A stretch of DNA of 64,000 bases, taken from positions 1,426,001-1,490,000 of the forward strand of contig OY752146.1 in assembly GCA_963573315.1 (NCBI GenBank), written 5' to 3'. Positions 32,001 to 43,317 of the stretch are shown here, piece after piece. This stretch comes from Entomortierella parvispora. Its lineage: Eukaryota > Mortierellomycota > Mortierellomycetes > Mortierellales > Mortierellaceae. The translations under genes were made by a program, and so were the position numbers. The stretch's first letter is position 1. Each line of letters begins with the position of its first letter. The notes under the pieces are model-generated. The model saw only the letters and a list, made by a program, of their open reading frames with translations. It did not search any database and was not told the origin of the DNA.

Positions 32001-35000
32001 TCTTGTTTGGGTATATTTGCCTGTGGCCATTCTTTACCGGATCGCCTTAAGATACAGCAGAATCTCGCCTCATTTACTTTCGACTGTGAGAATAAGATAT
32101 TTGCTCCGCAGGCATTCTGTGGAATCTGTAGCTTTGGGAAGCATAAGCCCAAGGATGCAATCCACTCTAGAACGTTTCTGGACCCTTCATTTTTGGATTG
32201 GTTCGCTCGGCTCGTTCCTCTTGCGACTTCACCAGAGCTGAAATTGACCCTCATTTGCGGACTCTATCGAGTGTTCTGTCATTTGGATTTGTCCTTGGTC
32301 AACATCCAAAACACCGGCTTGGGAGCGTTCGTTCTGCAACATCTGTCGGATTCGAATCCAGAAGTTGCAGCTGCGGCTGGGTGAGTTTTTGATCACAAGT
32401 ATACTTGTGCCACCTTGACTCTGAAGTTTATTAACGGATCTTCCTCTATCAGGGACATTGCTGAGCTTGTCTCATCTATAGCTGGTGAGCAGGTTGCTCT
32501 TCATCCTTTGGATGTGTCCACTGTAGATGACAACCTCGCACAGGTGGAAGCGGCCATCTCCAGTGCATTTTCGAACAGATCCCGAAGCAGATGCTTCAAT
32601 TCGCTTCTTCACCATTGTCAGAGGATAATGAAGCGATTGCCTGAAGACCACCCCACATATACGAAATTGCTCGGTGAGCTCATCTCCCAGTCATCAAAAG
32701 ATCCTCAGCGGACCACTATTGTTCTCTATCAGGTAAGCAGCCCGCTTCATGTCTGAGGAGTAACCAGCGTTTAGCAATATATCTAACTGTTGGATACAAC
32801 GTTCACAGCTCTCCGGGGTCGCAAGAGACAAGAATCTTTCAAACTACCGATTCTTGAGACCTCAGATGGAACTCATGTGTGCCTTGGTTATCGAGAAACT
32901 GGCCATGGACCAGGAAATCTGGCTACAGTCTATAATATCATGGACGGGACTCAGTCAGAGTCAGTTCATACAGAGGAACGTGGAGATTTTGTTGCCTAAA
33001 ATGGTCCTTGTCCAACGCGCCGACCTAATTCAGAATTTAGCCGCGAGATTGAGTCGAACGGCCGCTTTTCTTTGTATCGAAAACGTGGATCATGTCCTTG
33101 CAGCGGTTTTCATGCAGAACGACCGCGAGGCTGTCGCCCCTTGTGTTGAATGCTTTAGACGCGTGGTCCAGAAGGACGAAGGCTCTGATCCAAGGCTCGA
33201 ATCTTTGGGCATCTCAGAGCTCTCCTCACTCTCCACCCCAGGCTTGCTCTTCCGTCTAAGTGTGGAACTTGGGGATGTAGATGAAGGTGTGCGAGAAAAG
33301 GCGGCATCGGCGCTTGAGGCTGTGAAGGATCTGGTATGTAGTCGCGACGAAGAGCTACAAGAAATTCCGCGACTGTCAGAGTTTCTGGGAGGGTATATCC
33401 TTGGAATTTTGAGCGACATCAACAACTCTGTGCTTGGATCAAATCAGGACGTATCTTTGGGAACGAAGGCTAGATATTTACGTTGTTTGGTCGGCCTGAC
33501 AAGGTTACTTCAGCCCATCCGACGAACAATCTTGTCTCAGGTATGCTGGTGCATTTTCTGTCAATGGACCGTCTTGGTATCTGTGTTGATGATCGCTTTA
33601 CTCACTGTGGATTGTTCGAACTACAGATATTTTCCCCGCTTTTAATTGCTCTCGATTCCAGGGAGCTACGCTTGCAGTCTCTGCTAGTAATGGTTGGCAT
33701 CATCAGGATAGTCCCATCTGGACATTTGGATGAACTGCTGTCTCTCCTTGTTCACACCTTAGCCGGCATATATCAGTCCTCGAGAAGTGAAGAACAGCCT
33801 CGTATACAGGAGATCCTCGACTTTTTGGTGCTTGACTGTCAAGAAGATCTGGCTGAGCCCTTGGAGAACGTTGGAGCTCTGCCGAATCTTCCTAACTTCA
33901 AAGACATCAATCGAGTTTTGTCTCGATTCAAACAACAGCACAACCTCGACCAGCAACTACGACGCTTCATTGAGCGCTCACGTCATGAAAACGCCAATTT
34001 AGCAGCTCAGGCGCTGCTGGAGCTTAAGGAATTCCTACTGACGAATGAGCAGGTCATCTTAGACATGTCTCTGCAAAAGGACAAGGAGATGGAACCGACA
34101 CTGTACAAGTTAATACAGATGCTTCTGGAGGGTATTGGTCGATACAAGGGCTTGGATGCAGATGTGCCTCGACGATGTATCGAATGTCTCGGTATTGTTG
34201 GCGCTATTGACCCTTCAAAACTGGCCCGCTCACCGCAAGAACCTACAAAGAGCCTATACCCGAACTTCAACGATCTCGAGGACTCACGAAATTTTGTCTG
34301 CGAGCTCATCCAGGCGCAGCTGGTTGGAAGGTCCCGCTCTATTGGAGATTTCCGTTCCGAAAGTCGATGGGCATTCGCTCTTCAAACTCTTCTTTCCTTT
34401 TGTGGTATCACCAAGGCCGTGTTAATTGGACCGGAACAATTGCCAAGTACGCAGAGAGCGTTTTCACAAACGTCTGTTTCATCAAGGAGAGTTGTTGCAA
34501 AAACACCCAAAGATAGATGGTACGACTTCCCACGTCATGTTCGGGACGTCCTGGAGCTTTTCATCGACGCCAAATACTCGCAGGATGCAGCAGCTGCAAC
34601 GGACCTGCCGTGCCCACTCTTTCCAGAAGTCAAGACATTCCAGCGGTGGATTACTCTTTGGACGCGAGGACTCATTTCTAAAGTCAAAGGACAAAACGCT
34701 CGCGAAATTTTCCAGGCTCTCAAACACGTTGCCTTGAATGACACGAATACCTGCCAGTACATCTTGCCGCACCTAGTGCTGAATGTACTACTGGAGGGCT
34801 CTGAGAGAGACAGAACGGATATTCTGGCTGAGATTGGTGCAGTTTTGGGACCAGGAAAGGACTGGCGGAGCCTTGGAACACAACCAGCAGCAGGGATGCC
34901 GCCGCAGTCAACGAATGAGCTGTATCAGTTAGGCTCTCAGGTTCGTATCTTCGTGTTAGTATAACGAACTGTCGTGGACGAAGAAACCAAGCTAACGTGC

Positions 35001-38000
35001 AATCTTTTTTGTTTGTATTACGAACAGGCCGTTTTTGCAATTCTGGATCATATATCTAACTGGATCCAGAACAACAAGAGCATGGCTACACGAACATCGC
35101 AGCGTGCCTATATCACGACCTCAGCAGAGACTTCGCAGGCTACCTCGCGTCCTTCAAGCGAAGCTGCATTGACCCGCCTTCAAAAACACCTAGCGTCGAT
35201 CTCAAATGATGTTATCGCTCGAGCATCCTACCGGAGTCAAGCCTACGCTCGTGCTTTGTTACATTATGAGCAAAATATTCGTGATCTTCGAGCTCCAGGA
35301 GCCCCTGGTCCAAAGTTGAGTGAGATCACTCTCCAGAGCATGTACGAGGAACTTCAGGAGATTTATATTAACCTTGAAGAGCCGGACGGCATGAAAGGAA
35401 TATCGTACATGATCACCAGTGGATCGAGAAATCAGCAACTGTTACAATATGAGAGCGCTGGGCGATGGAACGAGGCGCAAGCTTACTATGAACAGGCCCT
35501 GAAAACAGAGCCAGAATGGATCAAAAACCATGTTGGTCTATTCAATACCTTAGAAAACCTCGGAAAATTTGGTATGCCCATCTTTGGAATCGTTAATAAG
35601 GTCTGGGCCATAGTGTTTTATTTCAACTCACCGTATCTTCTTTCGTGATAATATTAGAAACCATGATGATGGGTGTTCAGGGAGACATCTCTTCCAAGCC
35701 CGACTGGGAGGAAATGCTCAACAGCACTAGGATTGGATCTGCCTGGAAACTCATGAACTGGGACACTCTGAAGATGTCTTTCTCTCGTCCCTTCCAGAGC
35801 ACCTTTGAGACCGGAGTTGGACAGCTCCTTTTGGACATGCGAGGAAACCATGCTCAGGATTTTGCCCAACATATCCAAGCAGTTCGATCAACATTGATTG
35901 CACCCTTGGCTGCAGCTAGTATGGAGAGTTACTCGCGAGCCTACGACTCACTTGTAAAGCTTCACATGCTTCACGAGATGGAGGTCGCCTTCAGAACCTG
36001 GAATTCTGAAAGTAGTGACAATGAAGCTCTTGGAGAAATAAGGGTGGGAACTCCTGGGCGCCTGTATATAAACAGACTGAAATCGTATGAATCCAGGCTT
36101 GCCCAAAGGCTCGACTCTATGGCCCCATCATTCCGGGTACGAGAACAAGTATTGAGGCTTCGTCGGATTGCTTTCTACGATCTACGGTAAGCTTTTGAGA
36201 TATTATTCTCTTTTCGTCTATTTCTGTTAGATGGAGCTGACAATCTTTTTTTTCCTCTTTTTAGCATCCCCGAATCGACATCAGATGCTACTATCGATTA
36301 TTTGCGAGATAGTAGTGGTCAGATTTGGCTACAGACCGCGAAAATGGCCAGACAGTCAGGAAGCGACCAAACATTTTTTGGGGCCATGTTACAAGCGGAG
36401 GAGCTCAAAGTACGGTCTGCCCTGATCGAGCGTGTGAAATGGGGATATTCTCACCAGGATGAGCAACAAGCTAGTCAGGCCATTGAGTCAGCACTCACCA
36501 GGTCTCTGGCACTTCCAGAGGCGGAAGCAGCTGCGAGGGCTGGACGCAGCTTTGGTCAGACTGTTCCTCGGCTCCGATCTTCCTCTGGCACCTCTCAAAA
36601 GGCCTGGAATGTCAACGCTGAGCTGGACCGGGCGCTAGATTCTGTCGTCAATACAAATGAGATCGGCTTCATTCGATCTAAAGCCGTGTTACTTCGAACT
36701 CGCTGGCAGGAACAAAGTAGCGTGGTCAGTTTCACTGAGATCATGGATGGATACAGGCAAGCGGTCGTAGAGTGCGATCGTTGGGAAAAAGGTTACTATT
36801 ATCTCGGACAGTACTACTTCCGCATGTTTGAATTTTCTCGGCGGAACAAGAACCGCACAAATTTCAAGTATGGTATTTTGAAGAAAAAAAGCGCTGTTAG
36901 CTTTTCAGCAAATCAGGAAACCAATTTACGGACAAATGATTCTAACTGCTCTTGCATGGCTGCTGCCGCCTCTCATAGCTTAGCCACCACGGCATGTCGA
37001 CTTTATGGTCGAGCTCTTACCCTGGGACCAAAATATCTCTATCAGATTCTGCCTCGACTTTTGACTTTTTGGCTTGATCTCGGACAGCAAGTTCGAACTC
37101 TACCCAGCAGTACTACTGGAATGAGCGCAGCCGCAGAGGCACACTTCCAACTTCAGACCGCGCTGAATGCGGAGTTTAGCCAAATTAATACCATTATGGA
37201 AACGCTAACCGACTGCCTTCCGGTATACATGGTATGAAACAACTTTCGAGGAATGGACGAAATCTTTGATTCTCTTGACTGACCTTAAGATCTCATTTAT
37301 TTTCCCAGTTCCTTTCTGCGTTTCCTCAAATCATCTCTCGAATCTGTCACAAAAACGCGGATGCATTTGCAGTTCTCCAGCACATTATTGTCAGCGTTGT
37401 GATTCTTTATCCGGATCAGGCATTATGGCAGATGGTCTCGCTCTCGAAATCAATCGTGCCAGAACGCAAGAGAGTCTGCAACAAGATTCTGGACACCATT
37501 CAGTACAAACCCAAGATCGGCTTGGCTATCATGGAACATATCAGAGAAGCACTAGATCTATGCGATCAGCTGATCGCACTTTGTATGGCGCCGGTACCTG
37601 AAAAGGTCAACAAGCTCAGTCTGGAAAAACACTTCGCAAAGATTGCGAAACAAATGAGGCCGCGATATAATGTCATGGTGCCTTTGCAACTGACGCTTTG
37701 GCCTACGCTGCCTGAGTCAAGCAAAACTCTGGCCTCACATCAGCCGTTTATGCCAGGACTCCCTAAAATTAACGGTAACACTACGTGGACACGCTTCATA
37801 GGTGTCTCTCTCCCGTCTGGCTAGATCGACTAATGATGATTGTGCTATCCTCTCTTCTTGAATGTATAGGCTTCAAAGACGAGGTGGACGTAATGTCGTC
37901 TCTGCAAAGACCGCGCAAAATCACCATGATTGGCAGCGATGGCAAGAATTACACTTTCCTGTGCAAGCCAAAGGATGATCTGCGAAAAGACGCAAAAGTC

Positions 38001-39214
38001 ATGGAGTTCAACCAATTGGTGAATACTCTCCTACGCAAGAGTCGAGAGGCGAATAAGAGAAACTTGTGTAAGTAGACCAGCCAAGGTTTCCACTTGAGCA
38101 TGCATCCGCTGATGACATGTCAGAGGAAAGGAACTGATATGCGATACGTTCGTGTTGTAATTCCTATAGATATTCGAACCTATGCCGTAGTGCCTTTGAA
38201 CGAAGAGTGTGGATTGATTGAGTGGGTTCACAATACGGTTCCGTATAGACACATAGTGCAGAAACAGTACAAGATCCATGGAATTACAGTGCCAGGGGTA
38301 AGTGCTCATCTACGTTCTTGTCTCTATACTCTTGATGATGGCCGGTGAAGGATGCATCCTCATTGCATACCTTTGCGTTCCCTTGATCATGTTTAGATGC
38401 TGGATATCAAACGAATCCTAGACCATGACGACCACATCAACCTGTTTATAAAGGAGTTGCTGCCCAGATTTCCGGCAGTCTTCCATCACTGGTTCAAAGA
38501 CATTGCCTCAGATCCGACCTCTTGGTTTGCCTATCGACTACAATATACTCGAACGATGGCTGTCATGTCCATGGTTGGCCATATTTTGGGGTAAGAAAAG
38601 TGATGTTTTATTTATGTTCAATCAGCTCGATTGTTTTGGTCTTTGGTTCTGACTCGAGACACTCTTTTTCTTTTTCATTGTCTGGCAGGTTGGGTGATCG
38701 CCATGGAGAAAACTTGCTCTTTGACGAAAGGAATGGCGATCTAGTACATGTCGACTTTAACTGTCTCTTTGAGCTTGGAAAGACCTTCCCGAAACCCGAG
38801 ATGGTCCCATTCAGACTGACACACAACATGGTGGACGCCATGGGTCTCTCCAAGACCGAGGGCGTTTTCCAAGCCGCATGCGAGGAGACACTAAAGGTCT
38901 TTAGGGCCAATGCCGAGTCACTCATTTCAGTTTTGGAAGGTTTCGTCCATGATCCTCTTGTGGAGTGGTCCAAGAACAAGCGACGGGGGCAGCAACACCA
39001 GGCATCCGGCGCCAATAAAGCCGAGAACCCAGAGACAATCCAGGCCGAGACAGCACAGGCAATGTTGTCACAGGTGCGAAGAAAGTTGGGCGGAAACGAG
39101 CCAAATGTATCGAGCGCGTTGTCGGTGAAGGGCCAAGTCCAAGAACTGATCCAAGTCGCCACTTCGCCCAAGAACTTGTCCGAAATGTACGTCGGTTGGA
39201 ACGCGTTCATGTAA
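28706..39214 (+). CDS. ATR/Mec1/Rad3-type checkpoint kinase
   Basis: PIKK that senses RPA-coated single-stranded DNA with its ATRIP/Ddc2 partner and launches the DNA-damage checkpoint. I reconstruct 21 exons: 28706-28742, 28885-28959, 29096-29446, 29525-30297, 30380-30639, 30722-30947, 31055-31228, 31300-31378, 31458-31884, 31952-32380, 32453-32732, 32809-33540, 33627-34940, 35028-35571, 35658-36186, 36265-37231, 37309-37774, 37870-38067, 38170-38297, 38397-38590, 38689-39214. This gives 2902 aa in one frame. HEAT repeats come first, then FAT, kinase (SLQRPRKITMIGSDGKNY, LGDRHGENLLFD, HVDFNCLFE with the ATR-type DFN) and a FATC tail ending MYVGWNAFM. RLTHNMVDAMG is typical of ATR, not Tor or Tel1. 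An in-frame 111-bp stretch (36868-36978) may be a further intron, giving 2865 aa. Confidence 0.93.
29043..29069 (+). repeat. T(27) tract in ATR intron 2
   Basis: Uninterrupted T run about 26 bp upstream of the 3' splice site at 29095. A similar T(25) run occupies 31413-31437 in a later intron. Such long runs could act as polypyrimidine tracts but are also length-unstable. Confidence 0.85.
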
Positions 39215-39534
39215 AATCGGCGAGCCATTGTTGTTGACCCTCGGTGAGAGACCCCAACGGCAGTAAAAAAGAAAAATCAAAAGTACAATCAAGGATAATA
39301 AAAAGAAATAGAAAAGAAGTCTTTGCGATATTTTTTTTTCTTGTAGAGAGAGGTCGGTGTCTTGGAGTCCTAGTTCATATCGAAGGATACAGCATGTTGT
39401 TACATTTTTTTTTTTTATTTACATTGTTGTTCTGAGCTGGCTGAGAGAGAAAGTAAAGTACAGATCCTTTTGGAGGGAGAAGAAAAGAGAATGCCAACGG
39501 GTAAAAATAATTTTCTGATAGTCAGATCCGTTCT
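39215..39534. other. convergent intergenic region, ATR / HSP70 3' ends
   Basis: 320 bp between two convergent stop codons, A/T-rich with AATAAAAAG near 39297 (plus) and short T runs. It presumably holds both polyadenylation regions. Confidence 0.6.
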
Positions 39535-40792
39535 TTAGTCGACCTCCTCGATGGTGGGCTCGTCCGAGCCTGCGCCGGGGAAGCCTCCAGGACCGCCATG
39601 ACCGCCAGGAGCACCGCCGGGAGGACCACCCGCACCACCGTAAAGCTTCGTCATGATGGGGTTCGAGATCTCCTCAAGATGCTTCTGCTTGGATTCATAC
39701 TCTTCCTTGTCTGCCTCTTGGTTGTGGTCCAACCAAGTGATGACCTCCTGGCAAGCATCCTCGAGCTTCTTCTTGTCAGCAGCATCCAGCTTGCCGCCGA
39801 TCTTCTCATCGTTCAAGGAGTTCTTGATGTTGAAGGCAAAGGACTCGAGACCGTTCTTGGCCTGGATGCGGGCCGTGGCAGCCTCATCCTCGGCCTTGTA
39901 CTTCTCGGCTTCGTTGACCATGCGCTCAATCTCTTCCTTGGAAAGACGGCCCTTGTCGTTTGTAATCGTAATCTTGTTGGCACGACCCGTGGCCTTGTCA
40001 GCAGCAGAGACGTTCAAGATACCGTTGGCATCAATGTCAAAGGCGACCTCGATCTGGGGTGTACCTCGGGGGGCGGGGGGGATACCAGTGAGCTCAAACT
40101 TGCCCAACAAGTTGTTGTCCTTGGTGCGAGCACGCTCTCCCTCAAAGACCTGAATCAATACACCGGGTTGGTTATCGGCATAGGTGGAGAAAGTTTCAGA
40201 CTTCTTGGTGGGGACGGTTGTGTTACGCTTGATGAGAGCGGTCATGACGCCTCCGGCGGTTTCAATACCAAGAGAGAGTGGAGCGACATCAAGCAAGAGC
40301 AAGCCCTGGGTCTTGTCGGAGGTATCGCCAGTCAAAATGGCGGCTTGGACAGCGGCACCATAGGCGACGGCCTCGTCGGGGTTGATGGACTTGTTGGGCT
40401 CCTTGCCGTTGAAGAAGTCAGAGACCATCTTCTGGATCTTGGGAATACGGGTGGATCCTCCGACCAAGACGATTTCATCCACAGAACCCTTGTCGATCTT
40501 GGAGTCGCGGAGAACCTTCTCAACGGGCTCCATGGTGTTGCGGAACAGATCCGCGTTCAGCTCCTCAAAGCGGGCACGGGTGAGGGAGGTGTAGAAATCG
40601 ATACCCTCAAACAAGGAGTCGATTTCGAGAGAGGCCTGAGCGGCCGAAGACAACGCACGCTTGGCACGCTCGCAGGCAGTGCGGAGACGACGGAGGGCGC
40701 GAGGATTGCTCGAGAGGTCCTTCTTGTTCTTGCGCTTGAACTCCTGGCAGAAGTGGGTGACAAGACGGTTATCGAAATCCTCACCTCCCAAA

Positions 40793-40827
<35 letters not shown>

Positions 40828-41759
40828 ACCGTCCTCGATGGTGAGAAGGGAGACATCAAAGGTACCACCGCCAAGATCAAAGATCAGCACGTTCTTCTCG
40901 CCATGGCCCTTCTTGTCAAGACCGTAGGCAATGGCGGCTGCCGTGGGTTCGTTGATGATACGCAAGACATTCAGGCCTGCAATCATTCCGGCATCCTTTG
41001 TGGCCTGACGCTGCGAGTCGTTGAAGTAGGCAGGGACAGTAATGACAGCGTCCGTAACTGCCTCTCCGAGATAGGCGTCAGCGGTTTCCTTCATCTTTGT
41101 CAACACCATGGCCGAGATTTCCTCGGGCGTAAAGTCCTTTTTCTCGCCCTTGAACTCGACCTCGATATAAGGCTTGGTGCCCTTCTCGATGACCTTGAAG
41201 GGCCAGTGCTTCATATCCGACTGGACATCCTTGTCATCAAAGCGACGACCGATCAGTCGCTTGGCATCAAAGACCGTGTTGGTGGGGTTCATGGCGACCT
41301 GGTTCTGGGCGGCGTCTCCGATGAGGCGCTCCGAGTCTGTGAAGGCGACATAGGAGGGTGTGGTGCGGTTACCCTGGTCGTTGGCGATAATTTCAACTCT
41401 GTCGTTCTGCCAGACGCCGACGCAAGAGTATGTGGTTCCGAGATCGATACCGATAGCTAGAGAAGAGGAGAGAACAGAAAGTGAAGTAGAATAAAATGCT
41501 GTGGTTAGGTATCTGATCTTGAGTTGGGCAACATTTAGCGTCATAGTGATGAGAATCAGCGGGGGAGGCAGCATCGAGGAAAGACAAAAAAGAAACTCTG
41601 CTGGGTTCATGTCCCTCGATAGGAGGAGGAGGAGGGAGACTCTTCTTGAGGAGCAAGCCGAGAGAGGCCAAGGCTTTACAAGAGGTTCTAAAGGAGCGTG
41701 GGAAGGGGAGACGAGAGGAGAGGAAAAAATAAAGAGTTTTCTGTCTTACCTTTTCCCAT
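39535..41759 (-). CDS. cytosolic HSP70 chaperone (SSA type)
   Basis: ATP-dependent chaperone for nascent, misfolded and translocating proteins. Exon 1 is only 10 nt (41759-41750, ATG GGA AAA G), exon 2 is 41456-39535, 643 aa. Signatures: [43 protein letters not shown], then substrate-binding domain with [14 protein letters not shown] and a Gly/Pro-rich tail ending EEVD. The EEVD end binds TPR co-chaperones and marks the cytosolic/nuclear form, so this is not BiP or mitochondrial Ssc1. The 293-bp intron after codon 3 is unusual in position. A heat-shock element and TATA box lie upstream. Confidence 0.97.
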
Positions 41760-41962
41760 GGTGGAAGATGTGTTTTAGAGTGTGCGAGAAGGTGTGTATG
41801 TGGGAGTGTGTGTTTGTTTGCAGGAAGAGACAAGGCAAAGGGATGGGTGTATGCACGGGAGGAGAGCGAAAGGGTGCGTGGGAGTGTGGTGTGTGAATGT
41901 GCAAAGAGTGAAGAACAAGACAAAAAAAAAAAAAGGGCGCGTTCTTGCTGTTCATGCAACCC

Positions 41963-41970
41963 TTTTTATA
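41963..41970 (-). promoter_or_regulatory. TATA box of HSP70
   Basis: Minus strand reads GTATAAAAAGGG, about 204 bp upstream of the HSP70 start codon and between it and the heat-shock element. Position and sequence fit a core promoter of a strongly inducible gene. Confidence 0.7.
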
Positions 41971-42041
41971 CCGCTCGCCACTGCGCCCAATCCCCATGCG
42001 AGATCCGCCCAGCATCCTCGCGCACAGACTGGGTCACACCC

Positions 42042-42054
42042 GAATCTTCGAGAA
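42042..42054 (-). promoter_or_regulatory. heat-shock element
   Basis: GAATCTTCGAGAA is a perfect three-unit nGAAn array (GAAnnTTCnnGAA), the consensus bound by trimeric Hsf1. It lies about 70 bp upstream of the HSP70 TATA box. A CACGTG box follows at about 42063. Confidence 0.8.
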
Positions 42055-42228
42055 ATCACGTCACGTGCACCTGTTTTATTCTTTTTTTTTTTTTTGTCTC
42101 TGTCTCTGTCTCATGTTTCAAGTTGTCGCGTTCTTGGCCAGGATGTCTCGTCCCATCTCATCCTATCCCAGCCTGTCCTCGGTCAAGCTAGCCTTGTCAA
42201 CCGCGCGCAATTTTGATTCCTGAGCCCT

Positions 42229-42558
42229 TTATTCTCGGCTCGGGCAGCCCTTGCAGGGAATGTATGGAGGCGAAGGAGGGTTGGGCTTTGGCTTGGCTGG
42301 AGGAAAGTCGACCCACGGCATCACAGGGACGACGCAGACGTTGCAATACTGCGAGTTGCTTGGCGAGTCGTCAGTGGGATCGTAGGGGTTGGGGCACTTC
42401 ATGTGCACTGGGTCGCAGGCCTGACTGATCATCGCCAGGCGATCAAACTCTTCCTGGGATGCGACAACCTGCAATCGAGTGCTAAGCGGGATCGCACTGG
42501 TCAGGGCCAGGAAAGCGACAAAGACAAAGGCCGGAGCAAAGCGGTTCAGACGGGTCAT
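42229..42558 (-). CDS. small secreted Cys/Pro-rich protein
   Basis: Single exon, 109 aa. Residues 1-22 are a signal peptide (RLNRFAPAFVFVAFLALTSA). The mature chain has six cysteines in three close pairs (ACDPVHMKC, YCNVC, PCKGC) and ends in a Pro-rich segment. No enzyme motif is seen. It is a candidate cell-wall or extracellular protein. Function unknown. Confidence 0.65.
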   Translation of the reverse strand: MTRLNRFAPAFVFVAFLALTSAIPLSTRLQVVASQEEFDRLAMISQACDPVHMKCPNPYDPTDDSPSNSQYCNVCVVPVMPWVDFPPAKPKPNPPSPPYIPCKGCPSRE

Positions 42559-43317
42559 GTTTAGAGTAGGTTCGGTGTTTTTTTTTTGTGGTAGATCGAG
42601 CTGGGCTGGGGTGAGGAGAAGAGGCTTGAGAGAAGCTTGAGATGCAGTGTGGTTGATGACGAAAACAGAGGGATATCGCGAACTTTTCCTCGTTTTATAT
42701 GCTTCAACCAGGACTCTTGACAAGAGGCTGGATAGCTGTTTGATAAAAAAACGGTGTAGCGAGTTCACAAGATCTGAACAGCAAGAGCTTGGCGTTTTGG
42801 AAGGCTGAACTCGATCAAGGTAGAAGGAGCCACCAAGTTTTCCTAGAAAGCGCGTCCAAGATCGCTTGCAGAACAATAGGCCGGGGGCTACGCTATTGGG
42901 TGACGGGCACGGCGCACAAACATTGGAGGGCGATTGACGGGCTTCAAAGCGGACTGGTCATGTTTGCCTAATGTTTCTTGAGTTCCTAATCTCCCTCTCG
43001 TCCAGCCCCTTCAGCTGCTCACGCTGTGCCATCTCATGGTTATTTCTCCTCACCATGGAGACGCTGGCAAGCTTGGCCCTGAACAAGTTGCACGAATTTC
43101 CATTCAGCCAGCCCCTCATCAGTGAACATGACCTTTGGCCTTGTTGCTCACTCCCAGCGTAGGATGGAAAGAAAGTGCCAAAGAACCAATTATCTGTCTT
43201 TTAATGTTGTTGTCTTCTGTTCATCTTGGGGAGTATCACTATTACTTTGTGCTATTGAATAGGAATTTTAACGCGCCAGGCTTGCCCCGTCAAGAGCCGA
43301 AACTGTCTTCCCCATAT
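42559..43317. other. intergenic, no gene recognised
   Basis: 759 bp between the small secreted protein and the monooxygenase stop codon. Open frames are short and lack signatures. It includes the promoter of the secreted protein. Confidence 0.5.

Noticed and set aside
39598-41460. 620-aa open frame antisense to HSP70 (plus strand)
   Set aside because: Shadow frame: strong codon bias of HSP70 genes leaves long antisense frames open. The sense frame has every HSP70 motif.
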